IMG/VR virus record: IMGVR_UViG_3300042449_002081
Coordinates: 1 to 41,938 of that record
Length of the DNA stretch: 41,938 bases
From: a virus
Direction: 5' to 3' (one strand)
Each line of letters opens with the position of its first letter. The stretch's first letter is position 1. The translations under genes and the position numbers were made by a program. Below, piece by piece: positions 21,482 to 29,884 of the stretch. The notes beneath the pieces are model-generated. The model was not told where the DNA came from. It did no database searches and saw only the letters and a program-made list of their open reading frames with translations.

Positions 21482-22485
21482 AAACATCATGGAGTTCCAT
21501 AGCCCGCGAACAAGCGGACAAATCCCACAAAACCGAGGTGGACGCGCTCAAAGCCAAGCTCGCCCAATACCAAGCCAGCGTCGAAAATTTAGAGAAGCAA
21601 CTCGGCATCGCGCTCTCGCTCGGCAAGACCCGCATCCGCCCGCAACCGCTCTCCGTCTCGATGAGCGACAAAGCCGAAGCCGTGGCCATCGCGCTGGCGA
21701 GCGATTGGCATGTCGAGGAAACGGTCGAATCCGCCAGCGTCAACGGCCTCAACGAATACCGGCTCCCCATCGCCAAGACCCGCATCGAGAAATTTTTCAG
21801 CACCATCGCCCGCCTCACCGAGATCGAACGCCACGGAGCCAAGATCGACGACCTAATTTTGTGGCTCGGCGGCGACTTGATGACCGGCATGATCCACGAA
21901 GAACTCGCCGAGAGTAATTCCAAAACCCCCACCCAAGTCATCCTCTGGCTGCAAGACCGCCTCGCCGACGGCCTCGCCACGCTCAAGCCCCACTTCAAGC
22001 GCATCCTCATTCCGACCAGCTACGGCAACCACGGACGCACCACCGTCAAGCCCCGCCACGCCACCGGAGCCGCCCACAGCTACGAGTGGCTGCTTTACCG
22101 AATCCTCGAAGGCCGCTTCGCCGAAGACCAGCAAATCGAATTTCAGATCGCCGACAGCTATTTCAATTTCATGACGGTCTTCGACCGCCGCCTGCGCTTC
22201 CACCACGGCGACGGCCTCAAATTTCAAGGCGGCATCGGGGGCCTCACGATCCCTACCGAAAAGGCAATCGCTTCATGGAATAAGTCGCCCAACCGAGCCG
22301 ACCTTGATCTCTTCGGCCACTGGCACCAATACCAACAGAACCGGCACTGGCTCTGCAACGGCAGCCTCATCGGCTATAACGCCTACGCCCTTTCGATCAA
22401 GGCCAGCTTCGAGCCCCCCACGCAGACCTACTTCCTCCTCGATAAAAAGCGCGGCAGGACCATGACCTCCCCCATCTACCTATGA
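21478..22485 (+). CDS. Calcineurin-like metallophosphoesterase
   Basis: A 335-residue phosphoesterase. Metal-binding motifs in order: SDWH (Asp76, His78), GGD (131-133), YGNHGR (GNH 183-185), RFHHGDG and GHWHQY. An N-terminal coiled coil (AKLAQYQASVENLEKQLG) precedes the catalytic domain. Relatives are frequent in phage tail regions, with unknown substrate; nucleotide, phosphoprotein or envelope phosphodiester cleavage are all possible. It overlaps its neighbours by ATGA on both sides, so it is part of the late operon. Confidence 0.85.
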   Translation: MKTSWSSIAREQADKSHKTEVDALKAKLAQYQASVENLEKQLGIALSLGKTRIRPQPLSVSMSDKAEAVAIALASDWHVEETVESASVNGLNEYRLPIAKTRIEKFFSTIARLTEIERHGAKIDDLILWLGGDLMTGMIHEELAESNSKTPTQVILWLQDRLADGLATLKPHFKRILIPTSYGNHGRTTVKPRHATGAAHSYEWLLYRILEGRFAEDQQIEFQIADSYFNFMTVFDRRLRFHHGDGLKFQGGIGGLTIPTEKAIASWNKSPNRADLDLFGHWHQYQQNRHWLCNGSLIGYNAYALSIKASFEPPTQTYFLLDKKRGRTMTSPIYL

Positions 22486-22910
22486 GCTGGAAATCCCTCG
22501 CCAAGCGCACCAACAGCCTCCCCGAAGGCTGGAGCACCCCCGACGAAATCGCCTCCGACCTCGATTGCGAAATCTCCGAAGTCCCCAAAATCCTCGCCGC
22601 CGCCATCCGCGACGGACAAGTCGAGAAGCAGAACTTCCCACACTGGCAACCCGGCAGCCGCCAACTCCTCTACCAAACCGGCTACCGCCAACGCACGGCT
22701 GGAACCAAATCCTCCCCAACTCTAGCCACCGTCACCTCCATCCCCGGCATCCCCGACGACCTCCTGCCCAAGGTCCGCCAGAAAATCGCCGAATACCCGA
22801 ACAAAACCGCCGGAGCCATCCGCGACCTTTTCAGCACGAACAACCGCCGCCGCCTCTCCACCCCGGCCATCCGCGCCCTCCTTGACAAGCCCCCGCACAA
22901 TAAAAGGTAG
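22482..22910 (+). CDS. Winged-helix-like DNA-binding protein in tail region
   Basis: A 142-residue protein. Residues 15-50 (GWSTPDEIASDLDCEISEVP then KILAAAIRDGQVEKQNF) read as a winged helix-turn-helix. The C-terminal half contains a second helical repeat (AEYPNKTAGAIRDLFS, STPAIRALLDK). It may regulate late genes or serve structurally. It overlaps the phosphoesterase by ATGA and abuts the nozzle gene. Confidence 0.6.
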   Translation: MSWKSLAKRTNSLPEGWSTPDEIASDLDCEISEVPKILAAAIRDGQVEKQNFPHWQPGSRQLLYQTGYRQRTAGTKSSPTLATVTSIPGIPDDLLPKVRQKIAEYPNKTAGAIRDLFSTNNRRRLSTPAIRALLDKPPHNKR

Positions 22911-25235
22911 ATGCCCGACGACCAAACAATCGTAGAAGGCGATGCCGGATTCCTCGGCATGGCCTCCCGCTTGAACCCGCTGCAATTGCAACCGGGTATG
23001 GTCCAGTATTGCGAAAACATGCGCCTCGACCGAGGCGTAGCCCAGACGCGCAAAGGCGCGAAACGGGTGGCAGAAAATATCAATCCATCAACGGATATTT
23101 TGCTGTTGGATTTTACGCTCGGGACAAACCGCTCGATTGCCACGCTGACTCAAGTCGGCGGACTGGCGACGGCGACCTTTGCCTCACCGCATAACCTCTC
23201 GAATTTAAGCTGGGTCAATATCAGCGGAGCGTCGCCAAGTGAATACAATGGCGATTTTCAAATCGCTGTGACCTCGCCAGCAGAATTCACCTACACCATG
23301 GCCTCCGACCCAGGTGCAAATGCTACATCGCAGGGGTTGGTTGTTGGGAATCAAGTCACATTTTCTAACTTGCCAGCCGGGTCAGGATTCACGGCGACCT
23401 ATTTGATTTCGGCCACCCCGTCAAGCACGACACTTTACCTTTCTAATATCAATGGAAATGCAATCGGTGTGAGCAATTCGTGGATCACGCCTGGAGTCAC
23501 TAAAATCAACATTTCATCAGGCGGTTCTTACACGGTGACGAACTTGGCAAGCGGGCTTCTGACGGTTGCGGGTTCTTCTTTTGTCGCCAACAACGGTCCT
23601 GTCGTAAAGACGACCTATGGCGGCGACATCATCCAGAGTGGCATCTACTCCTCGCCACGATTTGACAATGCGCGGGAATACATCGTGCTGGCCGCGCCTT
23701 CTGAGTCTTATCTGTGGCGGCACGACTCGGCCACGGTGGAGTCGGTGGCCTACCCTCTTGGCGACACGATGGAGAACGGGGATGATGTCGAGATCGTGCA
23801 GGCTTTTGACAAGCTCTACCTGCTACGCACCAGGCCGTCGGACTTAGCGCATCGAGTGCAATCCATCTTCAACACCAGCGGCACTGCGCTGGTGACGATG
23901 GATGCCGCGCATGGATACAAGACGGGCGAGGTGGTGCGGATCAGTGATTCGGAAACCCTCGGATTCAATGGCGATTGGGTAGTGACCAAAGTGAGCGCTA
24001 CCGAGTTCAGCTACACGCTGCCGGTCTCGGTGACTGCCGTCTCTGCCGTTGGCAAAAATTTTGCCCGCCGAGTGCTTCCAACTTTAGTCTGGGACGGGGA
24101 TTTGGATAATAATTTTGAGCGCGTGGAGCAAGGGGCGCATCCACTGGGAGTGACTTATTCCCGCCTGCCGAGCACCAGCATTGCGACCTACCACAACAAC
24201 CAACTCGTGATCGCCCGAAACCGCGACGAGGTGCTGGTGAGCGATGTCTTTGACGCCGAGACCTACGACGCGGTGGCCAAGGCTTTTCGCGCCAACGCGG
24301 GCTCCAACGACTACATCGTCGGCCTGCACCCTTTCAGCGAATCTCAGATTCTCGTTTTTTGCCGCAAGAGCATCTGGCTGGCCACGGCGGTCATCGGTGC
24401 GGATGGCGTTTCGATTGATCCCTCCGCCTCCAGCCTGCAACTCCTGACAAACGAAATCGGGTGCAGCGCGAAGAGAACCATTACGACAGCGGGAACGGCT
24501 GTGCTTTTTTTAAGCGACCGTGGAGTTTATCGGCTGGATAGCCAGTTCGATCTCAAGCTGCGCGGGAACACCATGCCTCTGAGCGATCCGATTAGTGACC
24601 TCGTAGCGACCATCAATAACAACAGCGTCGAGACGAGCAATGCGGTGTATTTTGACAACCGCTATTTTTTGGCCGTCCCAACCGGGGAGAGTGCGATCCC
24701 GAATGCGGTCTTTGTTTTCAACATGCTGAACGCCCAGTGGGAGACGAAGGATGTTTTCCCATTCGGCGTGGATCAGTTGCTGGTGAGCGACTACGGCACG
24801 CAGCGCCGTCTCTTTGCCAGCTCGCGCTACGGCAGCCTCTACCTCATCGACGAAAACGAGGACGGCAATGACGATGGAGCTTTTGGTAGCAGCCAGACTC
24901 CTGTGGCGGCCTCGCTCCTGACTCGCCGTTACGGTTGGGGGAATCTCAACGCCAAGCGCCTGCTGCGCGTCAAAGCCAGCACAGTCCTTCCCGCTGGAAG
25001 CGCCTGCTCGCTCGATGCGGTGACGACGGATTTCGACAATGACTTTGAAATCGCCGCCCTAAGCAATACGGCAGGCAGCCAAGAGGACTACACCCTCAAA
25101 ACTCCGCTGCGCTGTAAAGCCACGGCGCTCGACCTCCGCTACCGCACCACGGCTGGCCGCCCGATCCTTAGACAAATCACCGCCGAGGCCGCTCTCACTG
25201 GCCCTGCCAGCTCCGAAACCCGAACTTTGAATTAG
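22911..25235 (+). CDS. Tail nozzle / tubular protein B-like structural protein
   Basis: A 774-residue protein, starting directly after the previous stop. The N-terminal EGDAGFLGMASRLNPLQLQP, then ENMRLDRGVAQTRKG, is the start pattern of podovirus nozzle proteins (T7 gp12-like function) and similar stabilisation proteins. Two repeats follow the pattern A-x-H-x-L/Y ... V-x-I-S-x ... Y/F-N-G-D ... V-x-S-x-x-E-F-x-Y-T (about residues 80-130 and 325-370). The C-terminal part (YHNNQLVIARNRDEVLVSD, GVYRLDSQFDLK, FVFNMLNAQWETKDV, RRLFASSRYGSLYLIDEN) reads as a beta-propeller. It would form the distal end of the short tail. Confidence 0.75.
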   Translation: MPDDQTIVEGDAGFLGMASRLNPLQLQPGMVQYCENMRLDRGVAQTRKGAKRVAENINPSTDILLLDFTLGTNRSIATLTQVGGLATATFASPHNLSNLSWVNISGASPSEYNGDFQIAVTSPAEFTYTMASDPGANATSQGLVVGNQVTFSNLPAGSGFTATYLISATPSSTTLYLSNINGNAIGVSNSWITPGVTKINISSGGSYTVTNLASGLLTVAGSSFVANNGPVVKTTYGGDIIQSGIYSSPRFDNAREYIVLAAPSESYLWRHDSATVESVAYPLGDTMENGDDVEIVQAFDKLYLLRTRPSDLAHRVQSIFNTSGTALVTMDAAHGYKTGEVVRISDSETLGFNGDWVVTKVSATEFSYTLPVSVTAVSAVGKNFARRVLPTLVWDGDLDNNFERVEQGAHPLGVTYSRLPSTSIATYHNNQLVIARNRDEVLVSDVFDAETYDAVAKAFRANAGSNDYIVGLHPFSESQILVFCRKSIWLATAVIGADGVSIDPSASSLQLLTNEIGCSAKRTITTAGTAVLFLSDRGVYRLDSQFDLKLRGNTMPLSDPISDLVATINNNSVETSNAVYFDNRYFLAVPTGESAIPNAVFVFNMLNAQWETKDVFPFGVDQLLVSDYGTQRRLFASSRYGSLYLIDENEDGNDDGAFGSSQTPVAASLLTRRYGWGNLNAKRLLRVKASTVLPAGSACSLDAVTTDFDNDFEIAALSNTAGSQEDYTLKTPLRCKATALDLRYRTTAGRPILRQITAEAALTGPASSETRTLN

Positions 25236-25242
25236 TGAGCCC

Positions 25243-25272
25243 CTTAAAACTTAATTCTTAAAACTTAAAACT
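25243..25272 (+). repeat. TTAAAACTT leader repeat, copy 3
   Basis: CTTAAAACTTAATTC, then TTAAAACTTAAAACT, ends eight bases before ATG 25281. Its first 24 bases differ from copies 1 and 2 by one base. Confidence 0.7.
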
Positions 25273-25280
25273 CTTCTTCC

Positions 25281-26753
25281 ATGGCAACTCTCACTCCAGG
25301 CTACACTTTTACATCCGGCGAAGTCGTGACCCCGGCCAAGCTCAACAGCGCAGCGTCTCCGACACTCGTTCCCGCAACCGTCACAAACGCCGACATCTCG
25401 CCGACTGCGGCAATAGCAGACACAAAGTTGGCCACTATTTCTACGCCCGGCAAAGTCTCTGGCGCGGCAATAAGTGGTGACATGGCGACCGGCAATGTCA
25501 CGGCGACCGGCAATGTCACGGCGACCGGCAATGTCACGGCGACCGGCAATGTCACGGCGGCCGGCAATGTCACGGCGGCCGGCAATGTCACGGCGGCCAA
25601 AGTGGTGGGGAGATTGGCGGATGGGACGCTGAATGTTGTTTCGTCGGTAGTGACTATGACCTCGGCAAATCCTGGCGTCGTCACATGGACCGGGCACACT
25701 CTGCAAAATGGCGACATCGTAGAGCTATCGACCACAGGCGCTTTGCCCACAGCCATTACACCCAGCGCGGAATACTATGTGGTCAATGTCGCCGCGAACA
25801 CCTTCCAAATTTCCGCGACCTCTGGGGGCACGGCCTTAGATACCACCGCAGGCGCTCAATCGGGCGTGCATACAGCCCGCTTTGGCCGTGGAGCCATGCA
25901 AAATGGATTCGTGACTACGAACAAAATTGCCGACGGTTCAATAACGACCTCCAAGCTGGCCGGGAATGTGGACCAGCTTGCTACAGCCTGGGTTTTATTT
26001 CGCGGCGACATTGCCGATTCTGCTGTGCTCGGAGCCATCTTTACCCGCCTCACAGATACTAAAATCCAAGTTACCCGCTCGACCGGGCATGGCCTCTCGA
26101 ATGGCAACTGGATTACATTCCATGCGCTGACGGGCTTCTACGCTTTCTTAAACGGAACATGGGAAGTGCAGAACGCTACCGCGACAACTTTTGAGTTTAA
26201 TTTGGTGGGAGCCACGACCCCTTCCGCAGCGGTCACGATTACCACGGCCAACCCCGCCGTCATCACCTGGACGGGCCATGCTTTGGCGGTTGGGCAAACG
26301 GTCACATTTTCGACCACAGGGACGCTGCCTACGGGGATCACGGCTGGCACGACCTACTTTGTCAAAACGGCTACCGCTGGGACTACTTTCACGATTTCTT
26401 TAACCAGCGGGGGAACAGCTATTGCCACCACCGCCGCAGGCACCGGCACGCACACAGCCACGCTCACCGGCGTGATGACTTCGCAGATTTTCAGACCCGT
26501 AGCCATCAATCGCAAATATAACATCAGCAAAGTTGGCCGCCTTGATCTCGGCAAATACCGAGTCTTTTTTGAGGCAAAGCCGCTGACCGTCGATTACATT
26601 TCCTTGGGATCTGCTGCTGACGCAAGTGGCGACGCTGTAGGACTCGTTGGGGCTACGGCGCAGACCATCGACTACGCCGATATCGTCACAACAAATTCGG
26701 CAGGAACAAACGCCAACTACAACGCGGTGCGCTTAGTCGTGTTCGGAGGCTAA
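25281..26753 (+). CDS. Tail fibre protein with hexapeptide repeat and Ig-like domains
   Basis: A 490-residue protein. After a head with MATLTPGYTFTSGEVVTPAK comes a run of TGNVTA/AGNVTA hexapeptides (about residues 69-104), then two large similar domains: VVTWTGHTLQNGDIVELSTT and VITWTGHALAVGQTVTFSTT, each followed by a TTF-type and a GGTA-type motif. The C-terminal 80 residues (ISKVGRLDLGKYRVFFEAKP) form a different globular end. Such Ig-like and hexapeptide modules are typical of fibres that contact host surface polysaccharide or protein. It is preceded by the third leader repeat. Confidence 0.7.
   Translation: MATLTPGYTFTSGEVVTPAKLNSAASPTLVPATVTNADISPTAAIADTKLATISTPGKVSGAAISGDMATGNVTATGNVTATGNVTATGNVTAAGNVTAAGNVTAAKVVGRLADGTLNVVSSVVTMTSANPGVVTWTGHTLQNGDIVELSTTGALPTAITPSAEYYVVNVAANTFQISATSGGTALDTTAGAQSGVHTARFGRGAMQNGFVTTNKIADGSITTSKLAGNVDQLATAWVLFRGDIADSAVLGAIFTRLTDTKIQVTRSTGHGLSNGNWITFHALTGFYAFLNGTWEVQNATATTFEFNLVGATTPSAAVTITTANPAVITWTGHALAVGQTVTFSTTGTLPTGITAGTTYFVKTATAGTTFTISLTSGGTAIATTAAGTGTHTATLTGVMTSQIFRPVAINRKYNISKVGRLDLGKYRVFFEAKPLTVDYISLGSAADASGDAVGLVGATAQTIDYADIVTTNSAGTNANYNAVRLVVFGG
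25485..25592 (+). repeat. Six tandem 18-base repeats in the fibre gene
   Basis: Unit GCGACCGGCAATGTCACG repeats at 25485, 25503, 25521 and 25539 and continues as GCGGCCGGCAATGTCACG at 25557 and 25575. The array is in frame and encodes TGNVTA hexapeptides. Near-perfect tandem identity makes length changes by slippage likely, in steps of six residues. Confidence 0.9.
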
Positions 26754-26757
26754 TGCA

Positions 26758-27150
26758 ATGCTCCCCTGGGAACGAGCCCGCAACTGGCATGACGATCACA
26801 CCACCGAACCCTTTGAATCCCTCCTCGCCTGGCACATGGCCCACGGCCTCGTTTTCAATACCCCGCAAGTCTTCCTCCTCGCCCACGAAGTCCACTACTC
26901 CCCCGACACCAACACCATGACCTACGACCTCCCCCCCAACGCCTGGTTCGTCGAGCTGGCCGCCTCAATCGGCCACGCGAACCCCGTCCGCGAATTTCTC
27001 CGCGTCGCTACCCACCCCCAAGAGTGGGCGATCTGGCACCGCCGCAATTCCTTCCAACCCCACGCCTACCCATGGGCAAAACTCGCCCGCCGCGTCGGCC
27101 TTGGAGGGACGACCTCCGTGTCGTCCGTAGATGAAAGGGGGGTAGAGTAA
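26758..27150 (+). CDS. Hypothetical structural-region protein
   Basis: A 130-residue protein with a clear GGAGG just upstream. Unusually rich in Trp, His and Phe (WERARNWHDDHTTEP, AWHMAHGLVFN, WAIWHRRNSFQPHAYPW). It ends in TAATG, sharing one base with the next gene. It precedes the probable internal virion proteins. Family unknown. Confidence 0.6.
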   Translation: MLPWERARNWHDDHTTEPFESLLAWHMAHGLVFNTPQVFLLAHEVHYSPDTNTMTYDLPPNAWFVELAASIGHANPVREFLRVATHPQEWAIWHRRNSFQPHAYPWAKLARRVGLGGTTSVSSVDERGVE

Positions 27151-28244
27151 TGGGCGGCAAAGGACCCTCCAAACCAAAGATGCAGCCGGTGCCCGAGGCT
27201 GCTAAGCCTATCGACTACGGCAAAATGATGGCGCAGTCCAGCGTCGCGGCCAAAGAGCAATACCGCGACCAGTTCGCCGCGCAGATCGAAGCCTACCCAA
27301 AACTGGAACGCCTCCAACTCGGCACCGTCTCCAACTTCGCTTCAAACCTCTCTGGCGAAGGCGGCACCCTCTACGAAAATAAGTGGGTGCCCGGTAAAAC
27401 CACCGGCAAAGACAAGAACAAGAAAACCACCGAAGGCCGCTGGGAAAAAGTCGCTGTAGGAGAGGCTACGCCAAACCTCTACACAAAACGCGCCACCGAC
27501 CAGCTCATTGCCGCCGAAGACCAAGCCACCCAACTCGGCCGCATCGGCGACTACACCGAGCAACTCGGCTACCAAGCCGCCCGCGACCTTGAAGGAACGG
27601 ACATCGAACGCGAGCTCCAACGCCAAGCCACCAGCGAACTCGCCCTCGGCCGCGCCCTCAGCCCCGAGCAGGAGCGCCAAGCCGCCCAGCAAGCCCGCGC
27701 TGGCATGTCCGCCCGTGGCCTTGGAGTCGGCACCGGAGCCCTCGCTGCCGAAGTCCTCAACCGCGACGCCTACGCTTCCCAGCGCGAAGCTGACCGCCGC
27801 AACTTTGCAGGCTCAACCAATCAAATGCTCGTCGGCAACCGGCAAAACCGCATCGGCCAAGTCGGCACCATCCTCGGCCAGTCCGCCAACACCAGGATGA
27901 ACCAAGCCAACCTCCGTAGCAGCCTCGCCGGAGCCAACATCACCATCGACCCCTACGCCCGCGCCATGAACCCCGCCCTCGGCATGGGGGCCAGCACCCT
28001 CGGCCAAAGCGGCCAGATGATCGGCAATACCTACAACAACGCCACCCAGATGGCCGGCAATGTCGCCTCCTTCAATGCCAACATGATCGACACCCGCCGC
28101 AACTCTGCCCTCAACAACAACGCCTCACTCCAAGGCGCTTACATGCAAGCCGGGGCCACCGCAGGCGCAAGCAATAGCAGCATGATGGGCTCCGGCATGG
28201 CCGCTGGCGGCATGGTCCTCGGCATGACCGCACTCGCCATTTGA
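27150..28244 (+). CDS. Probable internal virion / ejection protein
   Basis: A 364-residue, largely helical protein: N-terminal Pro/Lys-rich head, long helices (AAKEQYRDQFAAQIEAYP, TPNLYTKRATDQLIAAED), Ala/Gly/Asn/Gln-rich middle (QQARAGMSARGLGVGTGALA) and a small-residue C-terminal stretch with a hydrophobic end (GSGMAAGGMVLGMTALAI). The composition is that of podovirus ejection proteins, which form a channel for genome entry. It is followed by the PAPS-reductase-like gene, which interrupts the virion block. Confidence 0.6.
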   Translation: MGGKGPSKPKMQPVPEAAKPIDYGKMMAQSSVAAKEQYRDQFAAQIEAYPKLERLQLGTVSNFASNLSGEGGTLYENKWVPGKTTGKDKNKKTTEGRWEKVAVGEATPNLYTKRATDQLIAAEDQATQLGRIGDYTEQLGYQAARDLEGTDIERELQRQATSELALGRALSPEQERQAAQQARAGMSARGLGVGTGALAAEVLNRDAYASQREADRRNFAGSTNQMLVGNRQNRIGQVGTILGQSANTRMNQANLRSSLAGANITIDPYARAMNPALGMGASTLGQSGQMIGNTYNNATQMAGNVASFNANMIDTRRNSALNNNASLQGAYMQAGATAGASNSSMMGSGMAAGGMVLGMTALAI

Positions 28245-29338
28245 TGAACCCACAACTGCAAACCCTCGTCGATCAAACCCTCTACCGCACTGAGTATTGG
28301 CTGCGGGAGTTTCGCAACCCTGTCGTCCTCTGGAGCGGAGGCAAGGACAGCACCGCTATGCTGCACCTCCTCATCTTCAAGCTCGGCGTGAAGCTCCCGT
28401 GCGTGCAGTGGCGCGAACCCCGCTTCCGCCACCGCTACGCCCACAGCGATTTGCTCGCCCGCGAGTGGGACCTTACCCTCTTCGATTACGCTCCCGGCCG
28501 CATCGCCATCCAAGATGGGTTCGACATCGAGACCGGCCAGCCCCGTTTTGATTTCCTCAAATACTACCAGTGGGGCCACCACAGCGCCCTCGTCCTCAGC
28601 CTCGGCACCGAGCACCCCAAGGAAGGCGAGCCCTACCTGTGCGGCCTCACCGATGTCCTCCAGCGCCCCACCGGCTCGTTCAACTGGCCGTGGGATGCCG
28701 CATTCCACGGGCAGAAGAGCGCCGATGTCGATCTCATCAAAGGCGGCGTGCCGCTCGCCCAGGATGTGCGCCGTGTGGATGACAGCCCGACCCAGCTTTT
28801 CCTCATGCGGCATTGGACCGACGACGACATCTTCGACTACCTCGAAGCCGAAGGCGTCCCGATGGACCCCACCCGCTACGACCGCGCCTCCGGCAAGTGG
28901 GGCCACAAGCAGGACAAATCCCACAACGCCGACTACTACCCGATCTGCTGGAACTGCGTGAACCGCCACCTCTCCGCCCCCGTGTGGTGCCCCAAGCTCC
29001 GCAGCGAGGTAAACAGCATCGCCCACCTCGCCCCCTACGAAGACAACGCCATCCCAGAGCAAGGCTTCAAACCCACATGGAATCCCAATACGACTGTCAA
29101 CGGTGTGGCGCATGTTGCTCGCACCGTTGGAGCTGGCCCGTGCTCAAGCGCGACCGCTCCGACGCCACCGGCATCCCTGCCGACTACCTCCGCACCGACT
29201 ACCCCCTGCTCAAGACAGACCCCTGCGGACGCTGCATCGCACTCCGTGGCGAGGTGGGCCGAGGAGTCGCCTGCTCAATATATCATGCTCGCCCATCCGC
29301 CTGCCGGTCCTTCCAGCTTGGCAGCCCACTCTGCATAG
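28244..29338 (+). CDS. PAPS-reductase-like adenine nucleotide alpha-hydrolase
   Basis: A 364-residue protein. The pyrophosphatase P-loop SGGKDS is at residues 31-36 (VVLWSGGKDSTAMLHLL), as in PAPS reductase, ATP sulfurylase subunit 2 and DndC. Other conserved-looking blocks: RHWTDDDIFDYLEAEGVP and a cysteine cluster CWNCVNRHLSAPVWC (Cys235, Cys238, Cys249). The ECGLH signature of sulfate-reducing PAPS reductase is absent, so the chemistry is more likely sulfur insertion or AMP activation. The start at ATG 28244 overlaps the previous stop. The last 86 residues (from about 279) lie over the next gene in another frame and are low in complexity (ATAPTPPASLPTTSAPTTPC); they look like read-through beyond the original end. 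Confidence 0.75.
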   Translation: MNPQLQTLVDQTLYRTEYWLREFRNPVVLWSGGKDSTAMLHLLIFKLGVKLPCVQWREPRFRHRYAHSDLLAREWDLTLFDYAPGRIAIQDGFDIETGQPRFDFLKYYQWGHHSALVLSLGTEHPKEGEPYLCGLTDVLQRPTGSFNWPWDAAFHGQKSADVDLIKGGVPLAQDVRRVDDSPTQLFLMRHWTDDDIFDYLEAEGVPMDPTRYDRASGKWGHKQDKSHNADYYPICWNCVNRHLSAPVWCPKLRSEVNSIAHLAPYEDNAIPEQGFKPTWNPNTTVNGVAHVARTVGAGPCSSATAPTPPASLPTTSAPTTPCSRQTPADAASHSVARWAEESPAQYIMLAHPPAGPSSLAAHSA

Positions 29339-29373
29339 AAGCCCGCCAATCCAAAAACCTCCCAACCCCCTAA
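29077..29373 (+). CDS. YkgJ-type cysteine-cluster protein
   Basis: A 98-residue protein in a different frame from the PAPS-reductase-like gene. MESQYDCQRCGACCSHRW shows the C-x2-C-x2-CC signature (Cys7, 10, 13, 14) of the YkgJ/CxxCxxCC family, and DPCGRCIALRGEVGRGVAC, then HARPSACRSFQLGSPLC, the second cluster. The family binds zinc or an Fe-S cluster; function is largely unknown, with putative methyl-accepting or metallochaperone roles. It overlaps the upstream gene by 262 bases, suggesting the pair is translated together. A metal cluster beside an alpha-hydrolase could supply sulfur or an electron carrier. Confidence 0.75.
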   Translation: MESQYDCQRCGACCSHRWSWPVLKRDRSDATGIPADYLRTDYPLLKTDPCGRCIALRGEVGRGVACSIYHARPSACRSFQLGSPLCIEARQSKNLPTP

Positions 29374-29379
29374 ACGCCC

Positions 29380-29883
29380 ATGTTCGCCTACAACCCCCAA
29401 GTCAACGACAACTCCGGCCAAATCACCGCCGGTTACCAAACCAAATCCGCCGAAATCAAAGCCGCTGGCAACGAAGCCCTGGCTAAAGGTATCACTGATG
29501 GCGTGACGAGCATCGCGGGGGGAGTCATCGGAGGCTTCACCAAAGCCGCCGAAAACAAGATGACCTCCGAGTATCTGGACCAGATGGCCGGCCAGTTTGC
29601 CCAGACGCCAGGCATGGATGGAAAAACCATGCTCATGTCCCAAGAGGAACTCGACAAATTCAGCAAAATGTCCCTCTCCGCCAAGCAGGGAATGATCGTT
29701 CCCAAGCAAGCCATGTTCGATCAATCCCTCAAAAACCAATACCTCGCCGCGCAGATTCAAGGATTCGGACAACGCAATGCCATTCAGAACCAAGTCCCGC
29801 AAAACCAGCAGCCATATCCTTCCCCCACAGCCCAACCGCAAGCCAACCCCGCCGGCGGGATCAACATGAACTTCGTCAAATAA
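29380..29883 (+). CDS. Probable internal virion protein
   Basis: A 167-residue protein, MFAYNPQVNDNSGQITAGYQ and onward. Helical with a Gly/Ala hydrophobic stretch (VTSIAGGVIGGFTKAAE), a Met-rich middle and a Gln/Pro/Asn-rich tail (QNQVPQNQQPYPSPTAQPQA). Composition suits a small core or ejection protein in the head. It lies six bases after the YkgJ-like gene. Confidence 0.55.
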   Translation: MFAYNPQVNDNSGQITAGYQTKSAEIKAAGNEALAKGITDGVTSIAGGVIGGFTKAAENKMTSEYLDQMAGQFAQTPGMDGKTMLMSQEELDKFSKMSLSAKQGMIVPKQAMFDQSLKNQYLAAQIQGFGQRNAIQNQVPQNQQPYPSPTAQPQANPAGGINMNFVK

Positions 29884-29884
29884 T

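Noticed and set aside
25485-25592. Repeat array read as CRISPR
   Set aside because: The units are tandem with no spacers and are in frame within a fibre gene.
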